This document shows positions 27,012-34,862 of a stretch of DNA of 64,000 nt, piece after piece (position 1 is the first letter of the stretch; each line of letters begins with the position of its first letter). The DNA is from Shewanella sp. MBTL60-007 (GTDB lineage Bacteria > Pseudomonadota > Gammaproteobacteria > Enterobacterales > Shewanellaceae), in contig NZ_BPET01000004.1 of NCBI RefSeq assembly GCF_019654915.1, positions 62,001 to 126,000 on the forward strand, written 5' to 3'. The position numbers and the translations under genes are program-made. The notes under the pieces are model-generated. The model saw nothing but the letters and a program-made list of their open reading frames with translations. It was not told the DNA's origin and searched no databases.

Positions 27012-29021
27012 TTGAATCAAAACGCTTCCTCTGTCGATAAAGCCGAGTCTCATACATCGACGTCTAAGACTGACAGCACTCAATCACCGGCTCCCCATGT
27101 TAGTAAACGTGCGGTATTACCTTGGATTGGCGCTTTTTTGAAACCATATCGAACTAAAGTTATCACCGCGATTATCTTCCTATTTATTGGCTCATTGGCT
27201 TGGTTGTCATTAGGCCAAGGTGTGCGCTTGATGGTAGATGAAGGCTTCTTAAAAGATAACGGTTCACGCTTAAATGAGATTATCTTACTGGTGATTGGTA
27301 TTACTGCGCTCAGTAGCAGCGCGATATTTTGTCGCTTCTATTTGATGACTTGGCTGGGGGAGCGAGTCAGCGCAGACATACGTTTGAAAGTGTACGACCA
27401 CCTGCTAAAGCTTTCTCCTGGGTTTTACGCCAAACTGAGAACCGGTGAGGTGATCTCCCGATTCACTGCTGACTCGACCTTGCTGCAATCTGTGGTGGGG
27501 TCAAGCCTCTCTATGATGTTGAGAGCAAGCGTTACTGTGATTGGTGGTATCGTGATGATGGCCATCACCAGCCTTAAGATGACGGGGTTAGTCTTGCTGG
27601 CTGTGCCTATGGTTCTCGGGCCGATTTTCTTCTTTGGTCGCAAAGTGCGCGATCTTTCCCGTAAAAGCCAAGATAAAGTGGGGGACTTAGGCGCCTATGT
27701 GGATGAGACACTGCATGAGATCCATACGGTTCAAGCTTATTCTCACGAGGATCAAGATCGTGCTCTGTTTAATCATCGTGTCGAAGCTGTGATGGATGCG
27801 GCAAGAGGTCGAATAAAATACCGCTCGATATTAATTTCACTTGTGATGTTCCTCAGTATCTTGGCTATCGCACTCGTCACTTGGGTCGGTGCCCACGATG
27901 TTATGAACGGCGCGATCAGTGCCGGTGAATTATCAGCCTTTATGTTCTATGCGGTGATGGTGGCAGGCTCTGTGGCTACTATTAGTGAGGTGATAGGTGA
28001 AATTCAACGTGCCGCCGGAGCCACTGAGCGCTTAATCGAATTGATTGAAACTCCAATCGATATTCCGGTTGTCGATAGTCCGCTTGAACTCGTTACGCCT
28101 GTTCGTGGTGAATTGGAGCTTAAGCAAGTGCGCTTTAGCTATAGCAATATGAGTCAGAACGATAACCAGCCCGATAGCACAGATGCGAACAGCCTTGAGC
28201 AGGTTAACAGCCCTGAGCTTGAAAACAGCCTTGAGCGAATAAACAGCCCTGAGCTTGAAAACAGCCTTGAGCGAATAAACAGCCTTGAGCGAATAAACAG
28301 CCCTGAGCGAGTTCCTTATATTAGCAGTGAAGATGAAGTTATTCGTGGCCTCAATATTCATATCAAGCCCGGTGAACGCGTGGCGCTTGTCGGTGCAAGT
28401 GGCGCGGGAAAAAGCACCCTCTTCGAACTGCTGCAGCGCTTTTACGTGCTTAATAGCGGGGTAATCGAACTTGATGGTGTCGATATCGCCAAGCTCACAC
28501 CGCAAACCTTACGTCAGCAGTATGCCTTAGTGCCACAAGAGTCGGTGATTTTTGCCACCAGCGTGCTTGAAAATGTGCGCTATGGCCGTATCGATGCTAG
28601 CGAAGATGCGGTAAAGCAAGCTTGTATTGCCGCAAAAGCTGATGAGTTTATTCGTGAATTTCCCGATGGTTATCAGACTTACTTAGGTGAGCGAGGCGTA
28701 CGCCTATCCGGTGGTCAAAAGCAGCGTATCGCCATCGCCCGTGCCATATTAGCCGACCGACCGATCTTGCTGCTAGATGAAGCAACCAGCGCCCTAGATG
28801 CGGTGAGTGAGCACAAAGTGAAGCAGGCTCTCGACAGCTTGATGGCAGGTAAAACCACCTTGATTATCGCCCACAGGCTAGCGACAGTTATCAATGTTGA
28901 TCGCATTTTGGTATTAGATAAGGGCCAAGTTGTCGCCAGCGGCACCCATGGCGAGCTCATGCAAAGCAGCGAGCTATACCAAGAGTTTGCCAGCTTGCAG
29001 CTGTTAACTGATGACAGCTAA
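27012..29021 (+). CDS. ABC transporter, fused permease/ATPase (MsbA-related exporter)
   Basis: 669 residues. After a Ser/Thr-rich start, six membrane helices span about 42-325, then the ATPase: FSY A-loop, Walker A GASGAGKST, Q-loop PQESVIF, signature RLSGGQKQRIAIARAIL, Walker B ILLLDEATSALD, switch IAHRLAT. TTG is the apparent start: AGGGA lies 8 bases upstream and no ATG precedes the first helix. Between the A-loop and Walker A, residues 393-434 are seven copies of a six-residue repeat (NSLERI/NSPELE), which makes the protein about 55 residues longer than relatives (about 600). Substrate unknown; possibly lipid or drug. Confidence 0.9.
   Translation: MNQNASSVDKAESHTSTSKTDSTQSPAPHVSKRAVLPWIGAFLKPYRTKVITAIIFLFIGSLAWLSLGQGVRLMVDEGFLKDNGSRLNEIILLVIGITALSSSAIFCRFYLMTWLGERVSADIRLKVYDHLLKLSPGFYAKLRTGEVISRFTADSTLLQSVVGSSLSMMLRASVTVIGGIVMMAITSLKMTGLVLLAVPMVLGPIFFFGRKVRDLSRKSQDKVGDLGAYVDETLHEIHTVQAYSHEDQDRALFNHRVEAVMDAARGRIKYRSILISLVMFLSILAIALVTWVGAHDVMNGAISAGELSAFMFYAVMVAGSVATISEVIGEIQRAAGATERLIELIETPIDIPVVDSPLELVTPVRGELELKQVRFSYSNMSQNDNQPDSTDANSLEQVNSPELENSLERINSPELENSLERINSLERINSPERVPYISSEDEVIRGLNIHIKPGERVALVGASGAGKSTLFELLQRFYVLNSGVIELDGVDIAKLTPQTLRQQYALVPQESVIFATSVLENVRYGRIDASEDAVKQACIAAKADEFIREFPDGYQTYLGERGVRLSGGQKQRIAIARAILADRPILLLDEATSALDAVSEHKVKQALDSLMAGKTTLIIAHRLATVINVDRILVLDKGQVVASGTHGELMQSSELYQEFASLQLLTDDS
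28188..28313 (+). repeat. In-frame 18-bp minisatellite inside the ABC exporter gene
   Basis: Seven consecutive 18-base units. They alternate between AACAGCCTTGAGCGAATA and AACAGCCCTGAGCTTGAA types; three units are the first type exactly and two are the second type exactly. Each unit encodes six residues, so copy-number change keeps the frame. Confidence 0.95.
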
Positions 29022-29036
29022 CATGGGCTGGGGGGC

Positions 29037-30020
29037 TTATCCGTGACCGCCATGGCCCCCATGACCGCCATGTCCATTCCCACATTGGTGATGGGTTTGC
29101 TGGCCGTCATCGGCTACATTCACTAAACCTGCCTCGCTAAATAGACTAAATTCCCCTTGGTTTATGTCATCTGTAGCGGGGTCATCTAAGTGAGCTAAGC
29201 AACTGTAACCAACACGGTATTCACCAGCCGGAAGGAAGCCTGCCGAAAAAGACCAGTTCCCCTGATGGTCTTGATGAATAGGACTCACAGCAAACGGGGA
29301 GTGCTTATTATCTGTTCGGGTAGGGCTAATGTCTGCCATTTGCTCTAGATGGGTAACATCTGAAGAATAAAGATAAGCCATATGAGTGAAGTGGCTACCA
29401 AGAGGAGCTTTATCTATATGCTTTGTTTCACAGTCCGCAATCCATTGGGGGTCGACTTCTCCTATAAGGTGTCCCATCTCTCGGTTATCAACAGAGTAAA
29501 CCCCTCGATGGCTTAGGTGGTATTCGCCAGAGGTTAAGTGCATAGATTGGTAAAGATTGATCTCCATAGTTATTGACATCATTTGCTTGGAGTCAATCAC
29601 AAAGTCATGCAAGGGCAAACGGCTTTCTTCTATGTTGAGCGGATGTCGTCCATTGCTGTTTTCAATACTACAACCATAGCTGTCAGTTTTATCGGCTACA
29701 ATAAAATGGACATCTTTATAATGACCGGCAGGTACCCTAAGTCCTTCGACAACTAGATGACTTTCCATCCCTTGGTAGTTGAGTAAATCAAGGTGGTGAT
29801 TGTTTAGATCATATTGATGCAGCTTCCCTAAAGAATCAGTCATAACCAGTTTTTGGAGCACGAGTTCGACTTTATCGACATGTGCCATAGGCGCATCTGA
29901 AATAGCGATGTTTAGTGTACCTAGTAAGGGATCTTCTTGAGGGGATGATGAGTCAGAACCACCGCAGCCCACAGTAAACAGTGATATGGCTGTAATGGGG
30001 ATAGCGAATAGCATACGCAT
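29037..30020 (-). CDS. DUF4382-domain lipoprotein with Gly-His tail
   Basis: About 327 residues. A lipobox (ISLFTVGC, Cys19) after a short signal peptide points to an outer- or inner-membrane lipoprotein. The DUF4382 domain is recognisable: LNIAISDAPMAHVDKVELVLQKLVM, LRVPAGHYKDVHFIV. The C-terminus ends HQCGNGHGGHGGHGGHG, which could bind a transition metal. ATG 30020 has AAGG ten bases upstream; the frame also continues to an ATG at 30104 that would spoil the signal peptide. DUF4382 has no settled function; GC-rich tail may be repeat-unstable. Confidence 0.8.
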   Translation of the reverse strand: MRMLFAIPITAISLFTVGCGGSDSSSPQEDPLLGTLNIAISDAPMAHVDKVELVLQKLVMTDSLGKLHQYDLNNHHLDLLNYQGMESHLVVEGLRVPAGHYKDVHFIVADKTDSYGCSIENSNGRHPLNIEESRLPLHDFVIDSKQMMSITMEINLYQSMHLTSGEYHLSHRGVYSVDNREMGHLIGEVDPQWIADCETKHIDKAPLGSHFTHMAYLYSSDVTHLEQMADISPTRTDNKHSPFAVSPIHQDHQGNWSFSAGFLPAGEYRVGYSCLAHLDDPATDDINQGEFSLFSEAGLVNVADDGQQTHHQCGNGHGGHGGHGGHG

Positions 30021-30256
30021 AGCGATAACCTTATTTTTATAATATGCATTTAAACTAATAGTGTTGTGTGTTTTTCGCTCAAATGCATGGGGGTAGCAGA
30101 GCATTTAGCGCCTTTATTTGGTTTTTGTGATGAGAGGGGAGTTTTAAGCGCTGCGGCTTGGTTAATGCTATTTTCTTTGTTAGGGGAGAGGAGGCGGAGG
30201 TGATTCTTCTTTGTATTTAAGGCGTAAATAAAAGGGATAAACAGCGGAGAGAAAAT

Positions 30257-30769
30257 GTGAAAAGGCTACTTATAATCTGTTGTTTCTTGCTTACTGGCTG
30301 CACAAGCTTGCCAGCGGATATCGAGCCTGTGAAGCAATTTGAGCTATCCCGTTATCTTGGAACTTGGTATGAAATCGCCCGTCTCGATCATAGTTTTGAG
30401 CGAGGATTAAGCCGAGTGACAGCTAGATATTCGATGAAAGATGATGGCGGCGTTAAAGTCATAAACCGTGGTTTTTCGGCAAAGGAACAAGCGTGGGAGC
30501 AAGCAGAAGGCAAAGCCTATTTTATGGATAGTGCTGATATTGGCTATTTGAAGGTGTCTTTCTTTGGACCTTTTTATGGTGCCTATGTGGTTTATGAGTT
30601 AGATAAAGCTGCTTATCAATATGCGTTTATCACCAGTTATAACCGTGATTACTTGTGGTTTTTATCGCGTACTCCTGTGGTTGATGATGGGCTTAAACAG
30701 CAGTTTGTCAGCCAAGCTAAAAGCCTAGGTTTTGCCACTGAACAAATTATTTGGGTCAAGCAAAACTAG
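30257..30769 (+). CDS. blc: Bacterial lipocalin (Blc family lipoprotein)
   Basis: 170 residues, GTG start. Lipobox LLTGC (Cys15) and the lipocalin signature LGTWYEIARLDHSFERGL, then VTARYSMKDDGGVKVINRGF, YLKVSFFGPFYGAYVVYELD and FLSRTP. Blc proteins are outer-membrane lipoproteins that bind lysophospholipids or fatty acids. The neighbour across a shared terminator is an acyl-CoA ligase, which fits lipid turnover but may be coincidence. Confidence 0.88.
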   Translation: MKRLLIICCFLLTGCTSLPADIEPVKQFELSRYLGTWYEIARLDHSFERGLSRVTARYSMKDDGGVKVINRGFSAKEQAWEQAEGKAYFMDSADIGYLKVSFFGPFYGAYVVYELDKAAYQYAFITSYNRDYLWFLSRTPVVDDGLKQQFVSQAKSLGFATEQIIWVKQN

Positions 30770-30784
30770 TACAAGAAAATAAGC

Positions 30785-30812
30785 AAAAAAGGAGCTCTAG
30801 GCTCCTTTTTGT
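30785..30812. terminator. Terminator between blc and the acyl-CoA ligase gene
   Basis: Stem GGAGC / GCTCC with loop TCTAG, preceded by A6 and followed by T5, so it can work on both strands for these convergent genes. Confidence 0.8.
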
Positions 30813-30838
30813 TTTGTGTTACAGGTGTCGCTTTTTAG

Positions 30839-32437
30839 TTACTTACGTAGTTCGCGTCTTAAAATCTTGCCTACGGTAGATTTAGGTAAGGCGTCAACAA
30901 ACTCGATAAACTTTGGTACCTTATAAGCGGTAAGTTGCTTACGGCAGTAATCTTTTATTAGAGTGTTAGCCTGCTCTTTGTCGGCATGGGGATCATTGAG
31001 TACGATTACGGCTTTCACCGCTTCACCGCTATGGTCATCACTGATCCCAATTACGGCACACTCTAATATAGCTTCATGGTTAGATAAGATATCTTCCACT
31101 TCGTTTGGGTAAACATTGAAGCCGGAGACGATAATCATATCTTTCTTACGATCGACAATCTTGTGAAAACCATCTGCCGTCGCCACCGCAATGTCGCCGG
31201 TTTTAAAGTAGCCTTCTCGGGTCATCACCTTGTCGGTTTCTGCTTGATTGTTCCAATACCCTAGCATCACCTGTGGACCAAATACAGCAAGCTCACCGGT
31301 TTCACCGATAGGCACTTCATTATCGTCCATATCTAAGATTTTTACTTGGGTCGCGATAACCGGCTTGCCTATGGTACCAAGTTGCTCAAGCCCCGGAGAG
31401 TTAAGGGATACCACAGGAGAGGTTTCTGATAGACCATAGCCTTCAGAGATGGTGCAGCCAGTAGTTTGTTGCCAAATAGAGGCGGCAGCTTGCGTTAACG
31501 CGGTGCCGCCAGAGATGGTTACTTTTAGGTGACTAAAATCCAGCGCCTTAAATTCTGGCTGGTGGCATAGGCCGACAAACAGGGTATTGAGGCCCGCAAA
31601 ACCAGTAAAAGGATACTTTGATAGGGTCGAAATCAGTCCTGAAATATCCCTTGGGTTTGGGATTAAAACTGAGCAGCCGCCGCGCTCGTAATAAAGTACT
31701 AAGTTCACCATGAAGGCGTAGATATGGTACACAGGCAGCGGTGCAACGAAGATCTCTTCTCCCTCGACAATACGACTGCCTAAGCGTGACTTAATCTGCA
31801 TCGCATTGGCGATTAAATTACCGTGGGTGAGCATGGCGCCTTTTGAAAGACCCGTTGTGCCGCCTGTGTACTGCAGCGCTGCAATTTGTCCAAGCACACT
31901 GATCACTGGCGCGTAGGTAAGCTGTTCTCCCTTTGCTAACACATCACAAAAAGGCACGGTTTCGAACGGCACTTCAGGTTGTGGCTGTGGGGCAATTAAG
32001 TCCATCGCGTGGGTTGAGATGACAGTTTCGATACCTGTGTTAGCCACGACTTCAGTTAAGCTCGGTAACAAGTCTGACAGTACCACTAAGGCTTTCGCGC
32101 CCGAATCATTAAACTGATGGATAAGCTCACGTTGGGTATAGAGTGGGTTGGTATTTACTAACACCATGCCAGCTTTGATAGCGCCGTAAGCGGCGATTAC
32201 AAACTGGGTGATATTAGGTAGCTGAATGGCAATTCTATCGCCTTGTACAAGATTGGTTTCTTGTTGTAGGTAAGCAGCGAACTGACGAGAATAGCGATTG
32301 ATTTCGTTAAAGCTAGTTTCTTTACCTAGGCACGAATAAGCCGCTTTATCCCCATAGCGGGCGCTGGCCAGTTCGATCAGATCGATAAGAGAAGAGTAAC
32401 GGGATAGGTCGAGCCTAGAGTCTGAATCGTATGCCAT
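30839..32437 (-). CDS. Long-chain fatty-acid CoA ligase (FadD type)
   Basis: 532 residues of the AMP-forming acyl-CoA synthetase family: P-loop YTGGTTGLSKGAMLTHGN, VAPLPVYHIYAFMVN, EGYGLSETSPVVS, YFKTGDIAVATADGFHKIVDRKKDMIIVSGFNVYPNEVE and the catalytic Lys region LPKSTVGKILRREL. All core motifs are intact. It resembles FadD, but Shewanella usually has several paralogues, so no symbol is given. Activates long-chain fatty acids for beta-oxidation or lipids. Followed upstream by a 794-base repeat-rich gap. Confidence 0.88.
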   Translation of the reverse strand: MAYDSDSRLDLSRYSSLIDLIELASARYGDKAAYSCLGKETSFNEINRYSRQFAAYLQQETNLVQGDRIAIQLPNITQFVIAAYGAIKAGMVLVNTNPLYTQRELIHQFNDSGAKALVVLSDLLPSLTEVVANTGIETVISTHAMDLIAPQPQPEVPFETVPFCDVLAKGEQLTYAPVISVLGQIAALQYTGGTTGLSKGAMLTHGNLIANAMQIKSRLGSRIVEGEEIFVAPLPVYHIYAFMVNLVLYYERGGCSVLIPNPRDISGLISTLSKYPFTGFAGLNTLFVGLCHQPEFKALDFSHLKVTISGGTALTQAAASIWQQTTGCTISEGYGLSETSPVVSLNSPGLEQLGTIGKPVIATQVKILDMDDNEVPIGETGELAVFGPQVMLGYWNNQAETDKVMTREGYFKTGDIAVATADGFHKIVDRKKDMIIVSGFNVYPNEVEDILSNHEAILECAVIGISDDHSGEAVKAVIVLNDPHADKEQANTLIKDYCRKQLTAYKVPKFIEFVDALPKSTVGKILRRELRK

Positions 32438-32566
32438 TGAAATACCTTTTATCTGATTTAGTTATTATTTGGATTGTTATGCTTACTTAAAAATCAAACA
32501 GACGTTTAGATTAGTGTGATCTATGTCCAAAGGTCAATGGGGCAAGTTGAAATAAGGTAAGAGTCG

Positions 32567-32815
32567 GACGGCCTGCGGCTTTACGGAAAAGCTAAGAAAG
32601 GTTCTAGGTTCTAGGTGCTAGGTTCTAGGAAGAGCTAAGACGGTACAAGCAAAGACGAACGGCCTGCGGCCTAGGGAACGTGACTTCGTCACTACGGAAC
32701 GCTGCGCTTACGGAAAAGATGGGAAAGTTAATAAAGGCTCTAGGTACTAGGAAAAGCAGGTTCTAGGAAAGGCAAACAGCAAAGACGGTAAAAGCCGAGA
32801 CAGGAAAAGCCGGTT
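32567..32815 (+). repeat. CTAG-rich and mini-hairpin repeat region
   Basis: Starts with GGCCTGCGGCTTTACGGAAAAG; then four CTAG tetramers in 30 bases (32600-32630); then a string of tiny hairpins GGCC-TGC-GGCC, GTGAC-TTC-GTCAC, and CGCTGCGCTTACGGAA, each joined by ACGGAA-like spacers; then GACGG-containing short units. No reading frame fits. It is the first part of the fadD-ccoG gap (32438-33231), which holds no gene. Confidence 0.75.
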
Positions 32816-32841
32816 AAAAGCAGGAAAAAGCGGTGTTTGTT

Positions 32842-32925
32842 GTAGGTCGGGCTTTAGCCCGTCATGCTTTTGATTTTCCTAGCAGGGCGAAGCCCGCCCT
32901 AGAAGCGAAGCGTCCTAGGATCTAG
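32842..32925 (+). repeat. Composite GTAG-REP element 1
   Basis: GTAG, then the palindrome CGGGCTTTAGCCCG, a spacer ATGCTTTTGATTTTCCTAG, a second degenerate palindrome AGGGCGAAGCCCGCCCT, and the tail GAAGCGAAGCG...CTAGGATCTAG. The same unit occurs nine times in the window, always in this orientation. Confidence 0.85.
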
Positions 32926-32987
32926 TTTCTTCTTTGAAAGCCGAGATGGGAAAAGCCGGTTAAAAGCAGGGAAAAGCGGTGTTTGTT

Positions 32988-33071
32988 GTAGGTCGGGCTT
33001 TAGCCCGTCATGCTTTTGGTCTTCCTAGCAGGGCGCAGCCCGTCCTCGCAGCGAAGCGCCCTAGGATCTAG
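32988..33071 (+). repeat. Composite GTAG-REP element 2
   Basis: Second copy of the GTAG-palindrome-spacer-palindrome-tail unit; second palindrome reads GGGCGCAGCCCG. A leader of about 35 bases ending AAAGCGGTGTTTGTT is also duplicated in front of copies 1 and 2. Confidence 0.85.
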
Positions 33072-33130
33072 GACCTTCTTTTAAAGCAAAGAAGGTAAGA
33101 GCCGAATGACCGGGAAACATATTTTCTTCT

Positions 33131-33214
33131 GTAGGTCGGGCTTTAGCCCGTCATGCTTTTGCTCTTCCTAGTAGGGCTCAGCCCGCTCTCGAAGCGAAGC
33201 GCCCTAGAACCTAG
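33131..33214 (+). repeat. Composite GTAG-REP element 3
   Basis: Third copy in the fadD-ccoG gap; the second half is diverged to GTAGGGCTCAGCCCGCTC. It ends 18 bases before the 3' end of ccoG. Confidence 0.85.
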
Positions 33215-33231
33215 TACCTTCTTTTAACCCA

Positions 33232-34683
33232 TTAAATCGGCGTGAAGAAGCTAGACTGCTGTGAGGCTTGGCCATAATTATGCTGCTCGGCAATGGTAAA
33301 GGTGATCTCATTGCGGCTATCGGCTAGTAACTCAGGTTCGGCGACCACAGTAACGGGGTAATCAAGTTGCTCGCCAGGCAGGATTTTAAGGTTAGCCTCA
33401 CTCACTAAGCGATAACTGTTATTACCTGAGACATAAATACGATACAGGCGTGTCTGCTGGGTCTTATTGCGGATTTTCAGGGTGTAACTGTTCTCGATTT
33501 TATTATCATTGGTCTCTCTATAGAGACTCTGTCTATCTCGGATCACGTTTAATTCAATATTACTGCGGCTGTAGATATCGACAGCGATAACAGTCAACAT
33601 GATTAAGGCTGCAACGCCATAGCCGATAAACTTGTATGACTCATAAAAAGGTTCAGCCTTACCTGATAATGCATTCTCACTGGTATAACTGATAAGGTTA
33701 CGCTGATAGCCAAACTTGTCCATGGTCTGATTACAGGCATCGACACAGGCACCACAGTCGATACATTCATACTGTAGACCATTACGAATATCGATCCCTG
33801 TCGGACAAACCTCTACACATAAGTTGCAGTCGACGCAGTCGCCTAACGCCCCTTTTTCGGCAGATAAAGGATTTTGTTGACGCTTGCGTGGCCCACGGTT
33901 TTCTCCTCGCGCGGCATTATAGGTAACCGTTTTAGTATTGGCGTCGAACATCACAGACTGAAAACGCGCATAAGGACAGCAATGAAGACACATCTGCTCA
34001 CGCATCCAACCTGCATTCAGATAGGTACAGATGGCGAAAAACCACACCCAAGTTGTGACCCAAAAGCTGGCGTTAAAGCTAAAAATATTGAGGTAGAGTT
34101 CCCGTGCGGGCACGAAGTAGGCGATAAAACCGCAACCTGTAAGTAGCGCTATAGCCCCCCAAGCATAGTGTTTCAACAGTCGCTTCTTGAGCTTATCACT
34201 GCTCCAAGGCGCCTTATCTAAGGCGACTCGTTTATTACGGTTTCCTTCGATTTGAGTTTCAATCCAAACATAGATAAAGGTCCATGCAGTTTGTGGACAT
34301 AGATAGCCACACCAGATTCGCCCCCAGAAAACAGTGACAAAGAAGAGTAAAAATGCGGCGGCAATAAATACCCAAGCCAAAATGGTAAAGTCCTGGGGCC
34401 AGAGCGTGGTACCAAAGAAGAAAAACTGCTGCTGATTAAGATCAAAGAGAATGGCCTGACGCCCCTCATAAGAGATAAAAGGCAGCAGGAAGAATAGCGC
34501 TACTAGTAGGCTATTCATTGATGTACGTATTTTTTGAAAGTCGCCTTTCTGCTGACGAATATGGATCTTACTGCTTTGAGCCCTGCTTGGCACAAGGGTT
34601 ACAGGGATCCGCTGCTCTCTTGCTGGGCGAATAGCGCTATCTAGCGCATTATTATCAAAATTATTATGGTTGTTTGTTGGCAT
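33232..34683 (-). CDS. ccoG: Cytochrome c oxidase accessory protein CcoG (FixG/RdxA)
   Basis: 483 residues. Membrane helices at about 55-75, 100-120, 165-185, 200-220 and 350-370; the ferredoxin-type clusters CVDCNLCVEVCP and CIDCGACVDACNQ; the GYLCPQTAW and CLHCCPYARFQSVMFD Cys motifs; and a C-terminal Ig-like periplasmic domain. CcoG reduces or carries copper for assembly of cbb3 oxidase. The oxidase genes are not in the window. Ends beside the REP array; upstream is a PAS/sigma-54 activator gene. Confidence 0.92.
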   Translation of the reverse strand: MPTNNHNNFDNNALDSAIRPAREQRIPVTLVPSRAQSSKIHIRQQKGDFQKIRTSMNSLLVALFFLLPFISYEGRQAILFDLNQQQFFFFGTTLWPQDFTILAWVFIAAAFLLFFVTVFWGRIWCGYLCPQTAWTFIYVWIETQIEGNRNKRVALDKAPWSSDKLKKRLLKHYAWGAIALLTGCGFIAYFVPARELYLNIFSFNASFWVTTWVWFFAICTYLNAGWMREQMCLHCCPYARFQSVMFDANTKTVTYNAARGENRGPRKRQQNPLSAEKGALGDCVDCNLCVEVCPTGIDIRNGLQYECIDCGACVDACNQTMDKFGYQRNLISYTSENALSGKAEPFYESYKFIGYGVAALIMLTVIAVDIYSRSNIELNVIRDRQSLYRETNDNKIENSYTLKIRNKTQQTRLYRIYVSGNNSYRLVSEANLKILPGEQLDYPVTVVAEPELLADSRNEITFTIAEQHNYGQASQQSSFFTPI

Positions 34684-34813
34684 TAGACTTCTCTACTTTG
34701 CAGGTTCGTTGCTGACTGCGTGTCAAGGTAGAGATAGCAAGGCTTAGGCCAATCTTTTATGCTTGTTAGTTGCTGATTTTAAACAATAAATTTTATAAGT
34801 TGTTTTGCTGGAT

Positions 34814-34847
34814 GCACGACATATCGTGACTTGGTGATATATCGTGC
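34814..34847. repeat. Inverted repeat between ccoG and the sigma-54 activator gene
   Basis: Arms GCACGACATATC and GATATATCGTGC pair at 11 of 12 positions around a 10-base spacer. It lies 16 bases beyond the activator's stop codon and about 130 bases before ccoG. No T-run follows, so it could be an operator for ccoG or an RNA stem rather than a terminator. Confidence 0.6.
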
Positions 34848-34862
34848 TTTAGAGGCGTTGGA

